NCBI RefSeq assembly: GCF_900199185.1
Contig: NZ_OBMI01000001.1
Span: 806,001 to 870,000, forward strand
Source: Sphingomonas guangdongensis
GTDB lineage: Bacteria; Pseudomonadota; Alphaproteobacteria; Sphingomonadales; Sphingomonadaceae
Length of the DNA stretch: 64,000 nt
Direction: 5' to 3'
A program made the translations under genes and the position numbers. A model generated the notes under the pieces. The model had not been told where the DNA came from and did not search any database. It saw only the letters and a program-made list of their open reading frames with translations. Shown here in pieces: positions 36,044-44,767 of this stretch (position 1 is its first letter; each line of letters starts with the position of its first letter).

Positions 36044-37120
36044 TCACAGCGCCGCGGCGCGACGGACCGGCTGCTCGACGACTGGCGCCAGGCTGAGCCC
36101 ACGCTCTGCGGCGAGCCAGCCGGCGAGCTGCGCGACACCGTCGCGCCAGGCGACCTTCGGCTTCAGGCCGAGCGCCGCCTCGGCCGCGCGCGTATCCGCG
36201 ACGAAGTAGCGCTGGTCGCCCGCGCGCCAGTCGGAAAAGTGAACGTCCACGTCGCGACCGGTCAGCGTGCCGATGTGGTCGAGCAGCACGCGCAGCGAGA
36301 CCGCGTTCGCCGGCCCGCCGCCGAGATTGAGCGCGCGCCCCGCGACCGCATCGATGTTGCGCCACGCTGACAGGTACGCGTCGACCGCGTTCGACACGTC
36401 CAGGATGTCGCGGACCTGGTGCCCGTCGCCGTAGAGCGTGATCGCCTCTCCCGTCAGCGCGCGGATCAGGAAGTGCGCGACCCAGCCCTGATCCTCCGTC
36501 CCCATCTGGCGCTGGCCGTAAATGCAGCTCATCCGCAGCACGGTCGCGGGCACGCCGTAGCTGCGCGCGTAATCCAGCACATACTGGTCGGCCGCGCCCT
36601 TGGAGCAACCATAGGGCGTGTGGAAGTCGAGCGGCCGGTCCTCGCCGATGCCGTGCGCCGCGATCTCCAGCTCAGCGGGCACATAGCCCTGAAGTCCGCG
36701 TACGAAGGTGAGGTCGGTGAGGTCGCCGTAGACCTTGTTGGTCGACGCGAACACGACCGGGACGCGCCGACCGGTCGAGCGCACCGCCTCCAGCAGGTCG
36801 AAGGTCGCGGCAATGTTGATCTCGAAATCGTCGCGCGGATTGTCGAGGCTGGTGGTCACCGCGACCTGCGCCGCCATGTGGAACACCGCGTCGGCTTCCC
36901 CGACGGCGCGCGTCAGGGCGTCGCGGTCGCGAATGTCGGCGATCACCGGCGTGATCCGCGCGCCGTGCCGCTCCTGCAGCCACTGGAGGTTGCGCTCGAC
37001 TCCCGGCCGCGACAGCGCGTCATAGACGACCACGTCGCGGCCCTGCGCCGCGAGCGTGTCCGCCAGGTTCGACCCGATGAATCCCGCGCCGCCGGTGACG
37101 AGGATCGGCGCGCCGCTCAA
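36044..37120 (-). CDS. NAD-dependent epimerase (CDP-paratose 2-epimerase-like)
   Basis: About 358 residues of extended SDR. It begins [20 protein letters not shown] (Rossmann GxxGxxG), with AAQVAVTTSLDNPRDDFEIN as in CDP-tyvelose/paratose epimerases, FASTNKVYGD, and catalytic YxxxK in YGCSKGAAD. I chose the TTG at 37120 because it overlaps the upstream stop (TTGA) and directly precedes the Rossmann strand; longer forms read through the upstream gene. It probably makes the activated sugar used by the four following glycosyltransferases. Confidence 0.86.
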   Translation of the reverse strand: MSGAPILVTGGAGFIGSNLADTLAAQGRDVVVYDALSRPGVERNLQWLQERHGARITPVIADIRDRDALTRAVGEADAVFHMAAQVAVTTSLDNPRDDFEINIAATFDLLEAVRSTGRRVPVVFASTNKVYGDLTDLTFVRGLQGYVPAELEIAAHGIGEDRPLDFHTPYGCSKGAADQYVLDYARSYGVPATVLRMSCIYGQRQMGTEDQGWVAHFLIRALTGEAITLYGDGHQVRDILDVSNAVDAYLSAWRNIDAVAGRALNLGGGPANAVSLRVLLDHIGTLTGRDVDVHFSDWRAGDQRYFVADTRAAEAALGLKPKVAWRDGVAQLAGWLAAERGLSLAPVVEQPVRRAAAL

Positions 37121-38232
37121 GCGACCAGCCCCCGGCGCTCGAGCTCGGCGCGCGCCTTGCTGACGTTGTCCGTCGCTGTCTGTTGCCCGACCCACTCAGC
37201 AAGCTCGGCGAGCCCCGCGACGAAGTCCTGCCGTGCGGTGAAGCCGAGCCGCTCGGCGGCGAGCGCGGTGTCGCAGAAGCAGTGGCGGATGTCGCCGATC
37301 CGCGCCTTGCCGACGATCTCCGGCGCGATCTCGTTCTTGTTCATCGCCTGCGCCAGCGCCTCGGCAACCTGGGTCACCGAGCGGTCCTGGCCGGAGCCGA
37401 TGTTGAAGGTCTGCCCGACCGCCTCGGGCAGCACCAGCGCGTCGGCGAAGGCGCGGGCGACGTCCGTCACATGGACGAAGTCGCGGCGCTGCTCCCCGTC
37501 CTCAAAGATCATCGGCTGCTGCCCGTTCAGCAGGCGCGAGGCGAAGATCGCCAGCACGCCGGTGTACGGGTTGGAAAGCGCCTGGCCGGGGCCGTAGACG
37601 TTGAACAGCCGCAGGCAGACACTCTCGATGCCGTACGGCGCGCCCATGATGTGGGTGGTGCGCTCCTGCACGTACTTGTTGAGTGCGTAGATCGACGCGA
37701 GGCTCGGGCGCTTCCACTCGGGCGTGGCGATCGGCTTCAGAACGCGGCCCTGCGCATCGACAGGATCCCACTGCTGCTGCCCGTCGCGGACGATACCGCG
37801 CTCGGCATTCTCCACCAGGATGCCGTCGGCGTCGGCGTACAGCCCCTCGCCGTATATGCTCATCGACGATGCGGTGACGACGCGGCGCACCGGATGGTCG
37901 ATCAGCCGCTCAAAGAGCACGGCGGTGCCGACGTCGTTGACGCTGGTATAGCGCTCGACCTCGTACATCGACTGGCCGACGCCGACTTCGGCGGCCAGGT
38001 TGATGACGCTGTCCACGCCCTTCAGCGCGCGGGCGACCGCGTCGCCATCGCGGATGTCGGCGTGGATCAGTTCGGCGTCGCTCGCCAGATCGGCGGGGCG
38101 ACCACCATCGCCGTGAACCTGCGGGATCAGCGCGTCGAGCACGCGGACCTTGTTGCCGCGGGCCAGCAGTTCGCGCGTCACGAACCGTCCGATGAACCCG
38201 GCTCCTCCCGTGACCAGTACTGTTTCGCTCAC
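37117..38232 (-). CDS. NAD-dependent nucleotide-sugar epimerase/dehydratase
   Basis: 371-residue extended SDR. The GTG start at 38232 ([18 protein letters not shown]) has GGAAGAG just upstream. The active-site region reads VVTASSMSIYGEGL and YALNKYVQERT (YxxxK). NVYGPGQALSNPYTGV and EDGEQRRDFVHVTDVARAFA are typical of UDP-glucose 4-epimerase-like enzymes. Two Cys in RHCFCDTALA are unusual and close together. It is the first gene of the minus-strand glycan arm and faces a palindrome in the divergent promoter region. Confidence 0.87.
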   Translation of the reverse strand: MSETVLVTGGAGFIGRFVTRELLARGNKVRVLDALIPQVHGDGGRPADLASDAELIHADIRDGDAVARALKGVDSVINLAAEVGVGQSMYEVERYTSVNDVGTAVLFERLIDHPVRRVVTASSMSIYGEGLYADADGILVENAERGIVRDGQQQWDPVDAQGRVLKPIATPEWKRPSLASIYALNKYVQERTTHIMGAPYGIESVCLRLFNVYGPGQALSNPYTGVLAIFASRLLNGQQPMIFEDGEQRRDFVHVTDVARAFADALVLPEAVGQTFNIGSGQDRSVTQVAEALAQAMNKNEIAPEIVGKARIGDIRHCFCDTALAAERLGFTARQDFVAGLAELAEWVGQQTATDNVSKARAELERRGLVA

Positions 38233-38365
38233 GCTCTTCCCCCCGCGTCGATCGTCATCATTGCCCCTTTTACTGCCAAACCGTTGCAATAGGGCGCTCG
38301 TTACGCTCCGGTTCCGAACGTCCAATGCTTCTTCTTCATCTTTGTTCCGGCGTGCGGCAAGCGGT

Positions 38366-38381
38366 CAAGCTATATAGCTTG
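38366..38381. promoter_or_regulatory. 16-bp perfect palindrome, candidate operator
   Basis: CAAGCTATATAGCTTG reads the same on both strands. It lies in the 173-base divergent gap, 24 bases before the phosphatase ATG and 133 bases from the epimerase GTG. Its TATA core could also overlap a -10 element. The length and perfect dyad suit a dimeric regulator. No regulator gene is adjacent. Confidence 0.5.
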
Positions 38382-38405
38382 CTCGCAAATGGCTAGAGCG
38401 GCGGC

Positions 38406-38981
38406 ATGACCATGATTCTGCTCGCCCGGCACGGCAACCACGCGGAGGTCGGACGCGTGCTGAGCGGCCGTTCGGAGATCGCATTGGATGCGCGCGGTCG
38501 CGCCGAGGCCGCCGCGCTTGCGCGGTGGATCGGCGCGCGTCCGCTCGCCGCGGTCCACGCGAGCCCGCGCCGCCGAACCCGGGAGACCGCCGCCGCGCTG
38601 GGACGTCCGGTCATCACCGCGCCGGCGCTTGACGAGATCGAGTTCGGCGATTTCACGGGACGGAGTTTCGCAGCGCTGGAAAGCGACACTGACTGGCACC
38701 GCTGGAATGCCGAGCGCGAAACCGCGCGCTGCCCCGGCGGCGAAACGATGGGGGAGGCGGCCGCCCGCGCGCTCGATTACCTGTGGACGCTACCGGACAC
38801 GGGATCGCCCGTCCTGTGCGTGACGCACTGCGACGTGATCCGCGGGATCGTCGCGCAACTGCTCGGCCTGCCGTTCGCCCGCATGTTCCAGATCGGCTGC
38901 GATCCCGGGTCGGTCAGCACGGTCGTACTCGCGCCGGGTGACACGCGCATCGTCGCGATCAACGAGCGGCCTCAGGTCTGA
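38406..38981 (+). CDS. histidine phosphatase family protein
   Basis: 191-residue phosphoglycerate mutase-like phosphatase. The catalytic His is in LLARHGNHAE near residue 9, Arg in SPRRRTRETAAAL, Glu in EIEFGDFTG, and the second His in CVTHCDVIRG. Such enzymes dephosphorylate small metabolites, including sugar phosphates, or SixA-type phospho-His. Its position between the two arms of the glycan locus suggests a sugar-phosphate role, but this is inference. The last 192 bases overlap the 3' end of the convergent GT9-like gene. Confidence 0.88.
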   Translation: MTMILLARHGNHAEVGRVLSGRSEIALDARGRAEAAALARWIGARPLAAVHASPRRRTRETAAALGRPVITAPALDEIEFGDFTGRSFAALESDTDWHRWNAERETARCPGGETMGEAAARALDYLWTLPDTGSPVLCVTHCDVIRGIVAQLLGLPFARMFQIGCDPGSVSTVVLAPGDTRIVAINERPQV

Positions 38982-39827
38982 ACGGACCTGCTTCACGACT
39001 GTCGACCAATCGCCGGACGTCGGCTGCGCATAGAGCCGGACCGACGGGTACCAAGGGCTGGTGCGCGCCTCAGGGTTCCAGCGCCAGTCGCACTCGTGCT
39101 TGAGCAGCACCCAGGTCGGTACCCCGAGAGCGCCGGCGAGATGCGCGATCACCGTGTCCACGGTAACGACGAGCGCCGATCCCGCGATCAGCGCCGCCGT
39201 GTCCGCCAGGGCGCCTGGACAGCCGTCGGGATTGAGGACCGGGAGCGTCGTCGCCTCCGGCCGCAGCACGATGCAGGGCCGCTTCGCGCAGAGCGGCGCG
39301 AGCAGCTCGGCTGGTACGGCACGGTCCGGGTCCCATGCGCTGGTCAGGTGATTGAGGCCGAGCGTGCCGAGCGGCAACGCTACCGGCTCGGCGCGCAGAT
39401 ACGGGATTGCGACCGCGTCCGGAGCTGCCGCCAGCGCCCAGCCGAGCTCCATCACCTCGACGTCGCAGTCGGCGGGCGGCAGTGGTCGTGCGACGTCGAA
39501 CGGGACGATCATCGCTCCCGCGGCTATTGGAGCAAGCAATTCCAGAAGCGGTTCCTGCACCTCCAACGTGACGGACCGCGCCCGCTGCAGCAGCAGCGGC
39601 AGGTAACGTGCGAACATGATGGTGTCGCCGAGTCCGTGATAGCAGCGCACCAGCACGTCGCGCCCGTCCACCGGCGTTCCGTCCCAAACCCAGCGCTGGT
39701 GGTATGGCCGGCGCGGGTCGTCTCGGGTTGTGGGATCGCGCTCGGCCAGCGAGCACGACTGGATCGCCCACGCGTCGGTCCACCGCTCGGCGCGCATCGC
39801 CGCCGTCCACGCCGCCATTCCGTCCAT
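38790..39827 (-). CDS. GT9-like glycosyltransferase domain protein
   Basis: 345 residues. VRCYHGLGDTIMFARYLPLL resembles the G-GD-I motif of heptosyltransferase-like (GT9) folds, and VVTVDTVIAHLAGALGVPTW plus LLKHECDWRW is the conserved nucleotide-binding end. Similar modules occur at the C-terminus of TPR glycosyltransferases; here the TPR part is missing. The final 60 or so residues are Arg/Asp-rich and lie antisense to the phosphatase, so they are probably a read-through tail after an ancestral stop near 38980. I chose ATG 39827 (MDGMAAWTAAMRAER). Confidence 0.75.
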   Translation of the reverse strand: MDGMAAWTAAMRAERWTDAWAIQSCSLAERDPTTRDDPRRPYHQRWVWDGTPVDGRDVLVRCYHGLGDTIMFARYLPLLLQRARSVTLEVQEPLLELLAPIAAGAMIVPFDVARPLPPADCDVEVMELGWALAAAPDAVAIPYLRAEPVALPLGTLGLNHLTSAWDPDRAVPAELLAPLCAKRPCIVLRPEATTLPVLNPDGCPGALADTAALIAGSALVVTVDTVIAHLAGALGVPTWVLLKHECDWRWNPEARTSPWYPSVRLYAQPTSGDWSTVVKQVRSDLRPLVDRDDARVTRREYDRADRPGIAADLEHAGERQAEQLRDDPADHVAVRHAQDGRSRVR

Positions 39828-39942
39828 CAGTTGCGCAAATCCATGCTCGTGCCGGTGGTTCCCCTGCCGAACCCTGCCCACTACGGCGGAACGGCGCCAG
39901 CGTCCGATCGTTCGCGTAACGACTTTGCGTGGAAGGTATTGG

Positions 39943-40758
39943 ATGAGCGCCGCGGATTTGATCAGCAAGGATGACCTGCGCGCACGCATCGACGCGCTCG
40001 GCCCCTGGTTCCACAACATTGATCTCGGCGGCATCCGGACCGCGCCCGATCACTTTCTGGGCGACTATCCGTCCTTCAAGTACCAGCAGTTCGCTCACGT
40101 CATCCCGACCGATCTAACCGGCAAGTCGGTGCTCGATATCGGCTGCAATGCCGGCTTCTACTCGGTCGAGATGGCGAAGCGCGGCGCGGTGCGGGTCGTT
40201 GGGATCGACAGCGATGAGCGCTATCTCGCCCAGGCGCGGCTCGCGAGCGAAGTACTCGGCTTCAACCAGCTCGAGTTCCGCAACCTGTCGGTCTACGACG
40301 TCGGCGCGCTCGGCGAGAAGTTCGACCTCGTGATCTTCATGGGCGTGCTCTACCACCTGCGCCACCCGCTGCTCGCGCTGGACCTGATCCGCGAGCATGT
40401 CGCGGGCGATCTCCTGCTGTTCCAGACGATGCAGCAGGGCGCGCTCGAGCCGTACGAGGCGCCGGAGAACCACCCCTTCTTCGTGCCCGGCACGCTGACG
40501 CCGCCGCCGATGTTCGACGATCACGCCTTTCCCAAGCTGCACTTCATCGAGCAGCGCTTCGCCGACGACTGGACCAACTGGTGGGCGCCCAACGCCGCCG
40601 CCAGCGCCGCGATGCTCCGCTCCGCCGGGTTCCGGATCGAGGCGCAGCCAGAGCCGGAGGTATATCTTTGTTCGGTAACCGATTTACCCTACGGACGCTT
40701 CGGACCGAACGCCGTCTATCCGGCGCGGGGCAGCACTGAGACAGGGGATGCGCGTTGA
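39943..40758 (+). CDS. SAM-dependent methyltransferase, CmoB-like (TIGR04290 type)
   Basis: 271 residues. The head, PWFHNIDLGGIRTAPDHFLG, closely follows the CmoB-like N-terminal pattern. SAM motif I is VLDIGCNAGFYSVEMA at about 63-78, the acidic loop is VVGIDSDERY, and DLVIFMGVLYHLRHPLLALD is the CmoB-type post-I region. It is shorter than CmoB (about 323 residues). I recall a subfamily (TIGR04290) found in glycan-type clusters rather than tRNA modification. GGAAGG precedes the ATG. The stop overlaps the next start (TTGA). Confidence 0.87.
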   Translation: MSAADLISKDDLRARIDALGPWFHNIDLGGIRTAPDHFLGDYPSFKYQQFAHVIPTDLTGKSVLDIGCNAGFYSVEMAKRGAVRVVGIDSDERYLAQARLASEVLGFNQLEFRNLSVYDVGALGEKFDLVIFMGVLYHLRHPLLALDLIREHVAGDLLLFQTMQQGALEPYEAPENHPFFVPGTLTPPPMFDDHAFPKLHFIEQRFADDWTNWWAPNAAASAAMLRSAGFRIEAQPEPEVYLCSVTDLPYGRFGPNAVYPARGSTETGDAR

Positions 40759-41699
40759 TCGAAGCGGCGATGATCTGGAACGAGCCGAACAACAAGTCGC
40801 ACTGGGACCCCGATCTCGATCCTGACTGGAGCATCTACGCCGACACGGTGATCCGCGCCGGCGCATCGATCCACGCCATCAATCCCGCGATCACGCGCGT
40901 GCTGGGCGGCATGTCGCCGATCGATCCCCTGTGGGTGAACCGCCTGCGTGGGCACGGCGCGCTTGATGCCGTCGACGTGGTTGCGGTGCACGGCTTCCCG
41001 CTCGACTGGAATTTGTGGTCGATCCACGCCTGGCCGGACAAGATCGCGGAGATCGAGGCGGCCGTGCCGGACAAGCCGGTGTGGGTGACGGAAGTCGGCG
41101 TCGGCTCGTTCGGGGCAGAGGAGGTGCAGGTGTTCGGCGTCAAGCGCACCGCCGAGCTGCTGATCGGGCGGGTGCCGCAGATCTTCTGGTACTCGCTGTT
41201 CGATCTGCCGCAGGAATGGGGCGCGACCACCCGCCACCGCGAGGCGGAAGGATCGAGCTACTACCGCCACTTCTACATGGGGCTGATCCGCGCCGACGGC
41301 ACCCCCAAGCCGGGTCTCGAGGAATATGCCAAGGTCGCGGGCGAGATGGGGCTGATGCAGTGGTTCCACTACCAGGACCCGCGGCTGGACGATGCGGTCG
41401 CCTGGATGAAGCGGCTTGGCACCCGCAAGCTGCGCACCGGCCTCAGCTGGGCGGACAGCTTCCGCCCGAACGCGCGCGACTGGTTCGACCGGCAGATGGA
41501 CGCGCTGGCCGACTTCGACGTCACCGTGACCTTCTGCTTCACGCCCGAGCATCTCGGCGTTCAGCCGCATCACACCAGCCCGGCGCGCGACCCGCAGCAG
41601 TTCGCCGACTTCTGCGCGGAAATGATCGATCGCTACGCCCCCGCGTCGCCCGCGACGATGGAGGTTGCGCGCGGCGCCCCGCTTGCGGCAAACGGCTAA
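40755..41699 (+). CDS. glycoside hydrolase-like (clan A) protein lacking N-terminal strands
   Basis: 314 residues starting from a TTG that overlaps the methyltransferase stop. The clan-A acid/base motif WNEPNN is at 8-13 (E10), and WVTEVGVGSFG puts a candidate nucleophile at E113. WYSLFDLPQEWGATTR follows as the next barrel strand. In complete GH39/GH5-like barrels two or three strands precede WNEP, and these are missing here. A second half beyond residue 195 repeats barrel-like segments (GTRKLRTGLSWADSF). It may be a permuted or incomplete barrel, possibly non-hydrolytic. No signal peptide, so it is cytoplasmic. Confidence 0.72.
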   Translation: MIEAAMIWNEPNNKSHWDPDLDPDWSIYADTVIRAGASIHAINPAITRVLGGMSPIDPLWVNRLRGHGALDAVDVVAVHGFPLDWNLWSIHAWPDKIAEIEAAVPDKPVWVTEVGVGSFGAEEVQVFGVKRTAELLIGRVPQIFWYSLFDLPQEWGATTRHREAEGSSYYRHFYMGLIRADGTPKPGLEEYAKVAGEMGLMQWFHYQDPRLDDAVAWMKRLGTRKLRTGLSWADSFRPNARDWFDRQMDALADFDVTVTFCFTPEHLGVQPHHTSPARDPQQFADFCAEMIDRYAPASPATMEVARGAPLAANG

Positions 41700-41766
41700 T
41701 ACCGCTCGCACCCTTCTTCTCCGCGAAAGTCCCCATGTCCGCTTGTACCGTCCCGGGCGCGTGCTG

Positions 41767-42723
41767 ATGCGCGCCGCCGTCCTCTCCGCGCCCGGCACCA
41801 TCACCATCGCCGACGTGCCCGCGCCCGAGCCCGCCGCCGACGAGGTCCGCATCCGCCTGGAAGGGTGCGGCGTCTGCGCGTCGAACCTGGAGCCCTGGGC
41901 CGGGCTCGACTGGATGACCTACCCGGGTGACGCCGGCGGTCTGGGCCATGAGGGCTGGGGCGTGATCGACGCGGTCGGCGCCGAGATCGACGACCTCACC
42001 CCCGGCGACCGGGTGGCGGCGCTGTCTTACCGCAGCTTCGCAGACGCCGACGTCGCCAAGGCGTCGATGGTCGCGAAATTGCCGCCCCAACTAGACGGCC
42101 AGCCCTTCCCCGGCGAACCGCTCGGCTGCGCCTTCAACATCTTTCGTCGTTCGGACATCCAGCCCGGTCAGACCGTCGCGATCATTGGCATCGGCTTCCT
42201 GGGCGCGGTGCTGACCAGGCTCGCGACCGACGCGGGTGCCCGCGTGATCGCCATCTCGCGCCGGCAGGAATCGCTCGATCTCGCCCGCCATTACGGCGCG
42301 GCCGAGACGATCCCGATGCACGATCACTATGCCATCATCGACCAGGTCAAGGCGCTGACCGACGGCGCCATGTGCGAGCGCGTGATCGAGGCGGTCGGCA
42401 AGCAGTGGCCGCTCGACCTCGCCGGCGAGCTGATCGCGTTCGGCGGCCGGCTGGTGATCGCCGGCTACCACCAGGACGGCCCGCGCCAGGTTTCCATGCA
42501 GAACTGGAACTGGAAGGGCATCGACGTCGTCAACGCGCACGAGCGCGACGCAGAGGTGCAGTTGCGCGGCGTGCAGGAAGCGATAGACGCGGTCGCGAGC
42601 GGGAGGCTCGACCCCGCGCCGCTCTACACGCACCGCTACACGCTCGACCAGCTGGGCGAAGCGCTCGATGCGACCCGCGACAAGCCGGAAGGTTTCGTCA
42701 AGGCATTGGTGATGCTGTCGTGA
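41767..42723 (+). CDS. zinc-type alcohol dehydrogenase (MDR family)
   Basis: 318-residue medium-chain dehydrogenase. MRAAVLSAPGTITIADVPAP opens the GroES-like domain, LEGCGVCASNLEPW holds the usual catalytic Cys, and GGLGHEGWGVIDAVG the next ligand. The nucleotide fold is TVAIIGIGFLGAVLTRLA. The structural-zinc Cys quartet is absent. It probably oxidises a sugar or polyol in the pathway, as in inositol or sorbitol dehydrogenases. The stop overlaps the oxidoreductase start (GTGA), and 67 bases separate it from the glycosidase-like gene. Confidence 0.87.
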   Translation: MRAAVLSAPGTITIADVPAPEPAADEVRIRLEGCGVCASNLEPWAGLDWMTYPGDAGGLGHEGWGVIDAVGAEIDDLTPGDRVAALSYRSFADADVAKASMVAKLPPQLDGQPFPGEPLGCAFNIFRRSDIQPGQTVAIIGIGFLGAVLTRLATDAGARVIAISRRQESLDLARHYGAAETIPMHDHYAIIDQVKALTDGAMCERVIEAVGKQWPLDLAGELIAFGGRLVIAGYHQDGPRQVSMQNWNWKGIDVVNAHERDAEVQLRGVQEAIDAVASGRLDPAPLYTHRYTLDQLGEALDATRDKPEGFVKALVMLS

Positions 42724-43694
42724 AGCCGCGCGTCGGGTTCCTGGGCGTCGGCTGGATCGGGCGCCACCGGATGGAGGCGATGCTCGCGACCGGGGCTGTG
42801 GAGGCGGCGGCGATCGCCGATCCGTCACCGACCTGCATCAAGGAAGCGTCCGGCTACGCGCCTGCCGTGCAGGTCGTCGACGATCTCGACGCCATGCTCG
42901 CGCTCGACCTCGACGGGATCGTCATCGCGACCCCATCGGCAATGCACGCGGAGCAGTCGATCCGCGCGCTCGATGCCGGCGTCGCGGTGTTCTGCCAGAA
43001 GCCGCTCGGCCGGACCGCTGCGGAGGTGAACGCGGTGATCGCCGCGGCCGAGCGCGCCGACCAGCTGCTCGGCGTCGACCTGTCCTATCGGCACACGGCG
43101 GGGACGCAGGCGATCGCCGAGCTGATCCGCGGCGGCACGCTCGGGCGTATCTTCGCCGTCGATTTGACCTTCCACAACGCCTACGGCCCCGACAAGCCGT
43201 GGTTCTACGACCCGGCGCAGGCCGGCGGCGGCTGCGTGATCGACCTCGGCGTTCACCTGGTCGACCTGGCGCTCTGGGCGCTCGACTTCCCGGCCGTGAG
43301 CGACGTCTCGGCCGCGCTGTTCGCAAACGGCGCGCCGCTCGGCGCAGACGCAGTTGAGGATTACGCCAGCGCCCGCTTCCGCGCCGGCGAGGCAGACGTG
43401 CGGCTCGCCTGCTCCTGGCGATTGAATGCCGGGCAGGACGCGGTAATAGCGGCCGACTTCTACGGCACGGGCGGCGGCGCGTCGCTCCGCAACGTCGACG
43501 GCAGTTTCTACGATTTCAGCGCGCAGCATTTCGCGGGCACCAGCGCGACCGCGCTGACCAGCGGCCCGGATGCCTGGGGCGGCCGCGCCGCGGCGGCGTG
43601 GGCGGAGCAACTCGCCCGCTCGACCGCGTTCGATTCCGCCGCACGCTGGTTCGCCGCCTCGGCCGAGGTGCTCGACCGTATCTACGGGCGCTGA
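42720..43694 (+). CDS. Gfo/Idh/MocA family oxidoreductase
   Basis: 324 residues. The Rossmann start is VGFLGVGWIGRHRMEAMLAT, the conserved EKP motif appears as CQKPLGRTAAEV, and the C-terminal domain has VIDLGVHLVDLALWAL with the usual catalytic Asp/His. The family acts on sugars, inositols and glycosides with NAD(P). Directly coupled to the alcohol dehydrogenase by GTGA, it suggests a two-step oxidation/reduction of a nucleotide-sugar or aglycone. The substrate is not evident. Confidence 0.9.
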   Translation: MKPRVGFLGVGWIGRHRMEAMLATGAVEAAAIADPSPTCIKEASGYAPAVQVVDDLDAMLALDLDGIVIATPSAMHAEQSIRALDAGVAVFCQKPLGRTAAEVNAVIAAAERADQLLGVDLSYRHTAGTQAIAELIRGGTLGRIFAVDLTFHNAYGPDKPWFYDPAQAGGGCVIDLGVHLVDLALWALDFPAVSDVSAALFANGAPLGADAVEDYASARFRAGEADVRLACSWRLNAGQDAVIAADFYGTGGGASLRNVDGSFYDFSAQHFAGTSATALTSGPDAWGGRAAAAWAEQLARSTAFDSAARWFAASAEVLDRIYGR

Positions 43695-43696
43695 GC

Positions 43697-44767
43697 ATGG
43701 GCGAACAGCGCCGCGTCGGCGTCCTCACCTTTCACCGCTGCATCAACTATGGCTCCTACTGGCAGGCGCGCTGCTTGACGGAGGGGTTGCGCGCCCGCGG
43801 GTTTGACGCGGTGCTGCTTGATCATCACAGCCGCCGCGTCGCCGCCGCTGAGTTGCGCTGCGCGTTCCAGCCGCAGCTGCCGCGCCGCACCGCGCCGAGT
43901 GATCTCGCGGCGTTCGGGCGCAAGACCCGCGCCTTCGTCGCGGCGATCGACGCGCTGCCGCTCTCGCGCGCCTTCCCGCTAGACGATCCGGCCGCGATGG
44001 ACCCGGTCGACACGGTCGTGGTCGGCAGCGACGAGGTATGGAACTTTGCGCACCCCTGGTACGCGGGCGAGCGGGTGTTCTTCGGCGACGGCCTGCGTAC
44101 CGATCGCCTGATCAGCTACGCCGCCAGCTTCGGCAACCACGACGCGGACGGCGGCATGGGCGCGGACTGGGCCGAGCGCCTGCGGAACTTCGATGCGATC
44201 GCCGTGCGCGACGCCAATGCCGAGCGACTGGTGACCGAAGCGCTGGGGGAGGTGCCCACGCTGGTGCTCGATCCCTGCCTTCAGTTCCCGGAGGTGATCG
44301 CGGCCGAGGCGCCGAAGACGTCCGGCGACTACGCCGTCGTCTACGGCCACAATTTTCCGGACTGGTTCGAGATGCGCGTTCGCGGCTGGGCCGACCGGAC
44401 CGGCACGCGCCTCGTCTCGATTGGCTATCGCACTGACTGGGCCGACGAGCAGCAGCTCGACGTCGGGCCGATCGAGTTTGCCCGGATGATGGCGGGCGCG
44501 CGCGCGGTTGCGACCAACTTCTTCCACGGCTGCGTCTTTGCGCTCGTGAACGGCACGCCGTTCGTCTGCGCCTCCACGCCCTATCGCCGCAACAAGCTGC
44601 GCGACCTCACCGCCAAGCTGGACGCGGGTGCGCACCTGCTCGACGAAGCCACCGCCGACGACGCGTACGACGCGCTGATCGGCGAGCCGCTCGCTCCCGC
44701 AATCGGGCAGCGTATCGCCGCGCTGCGCGTCCAATCCGCCGCCTATTTGGACCGGGCGCTTGGCTGA
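43697..44767 (+). CDS. polysaccharide pyruvyl transferase family protein
   Basis: 356 residues with the family pattern: VGVLTFHRCINYGSYWQARC, TVVVGSDEVWNFAHPWYAGE, RLISYAASFGNHD, AIAVRDANAERLVTE and ATNFFHGCVFALVNGTPFV. Enzymes of this type add a pyruvyl ketal to a sugar from phosphoenolpyruvate, giving an acidic group to capsules or exopolysaccharide. The gene lies 2 bases from the oxidoreductase. The next gene starts inside its last codons, so it is coupled to the FrhB-like protein, a pairing I know from other exopolysaccharide loci. Confidence 0.9.
   Translation: MGEQRRVGVLTFHRCINYGSYWQARCLTEGLRARGFDAVLLDHHSRRVAAAELRCAFQPQLPRRTAPSDLAAFGRKTRAFVAAIDALPLSRAFPLDDPAAMDPVDTVVVGSDEVWNFAHPWYAGERVFFGDGLRTDRLISYAASFGNHDADGGMGADWAERLRNFDAIAVRDANAERLVTEALGEVPTLVLDPCLQFPEVIAAEAPKTSGDYAVVYGHNFPDWFEMRVRGWADRTGTRLVSIGYRTDWADEQQLDVGPIEFARMMAGARAVATNFFHGCVFALVNGTPFVCASTPYRRNKLRDLTAKLDAGAHLLDEATADDAYDALIGEPLAPAIGQRIAALRVQSAAYLDRALG

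Noticed and set aside
38790..39827. Frameshifted or broken glycosyltransferase pseudogene
   Set aside because: The core motifs are intact in a single frame. Only the C-terminal tail is odd and is better explained by loss of a stop codon.
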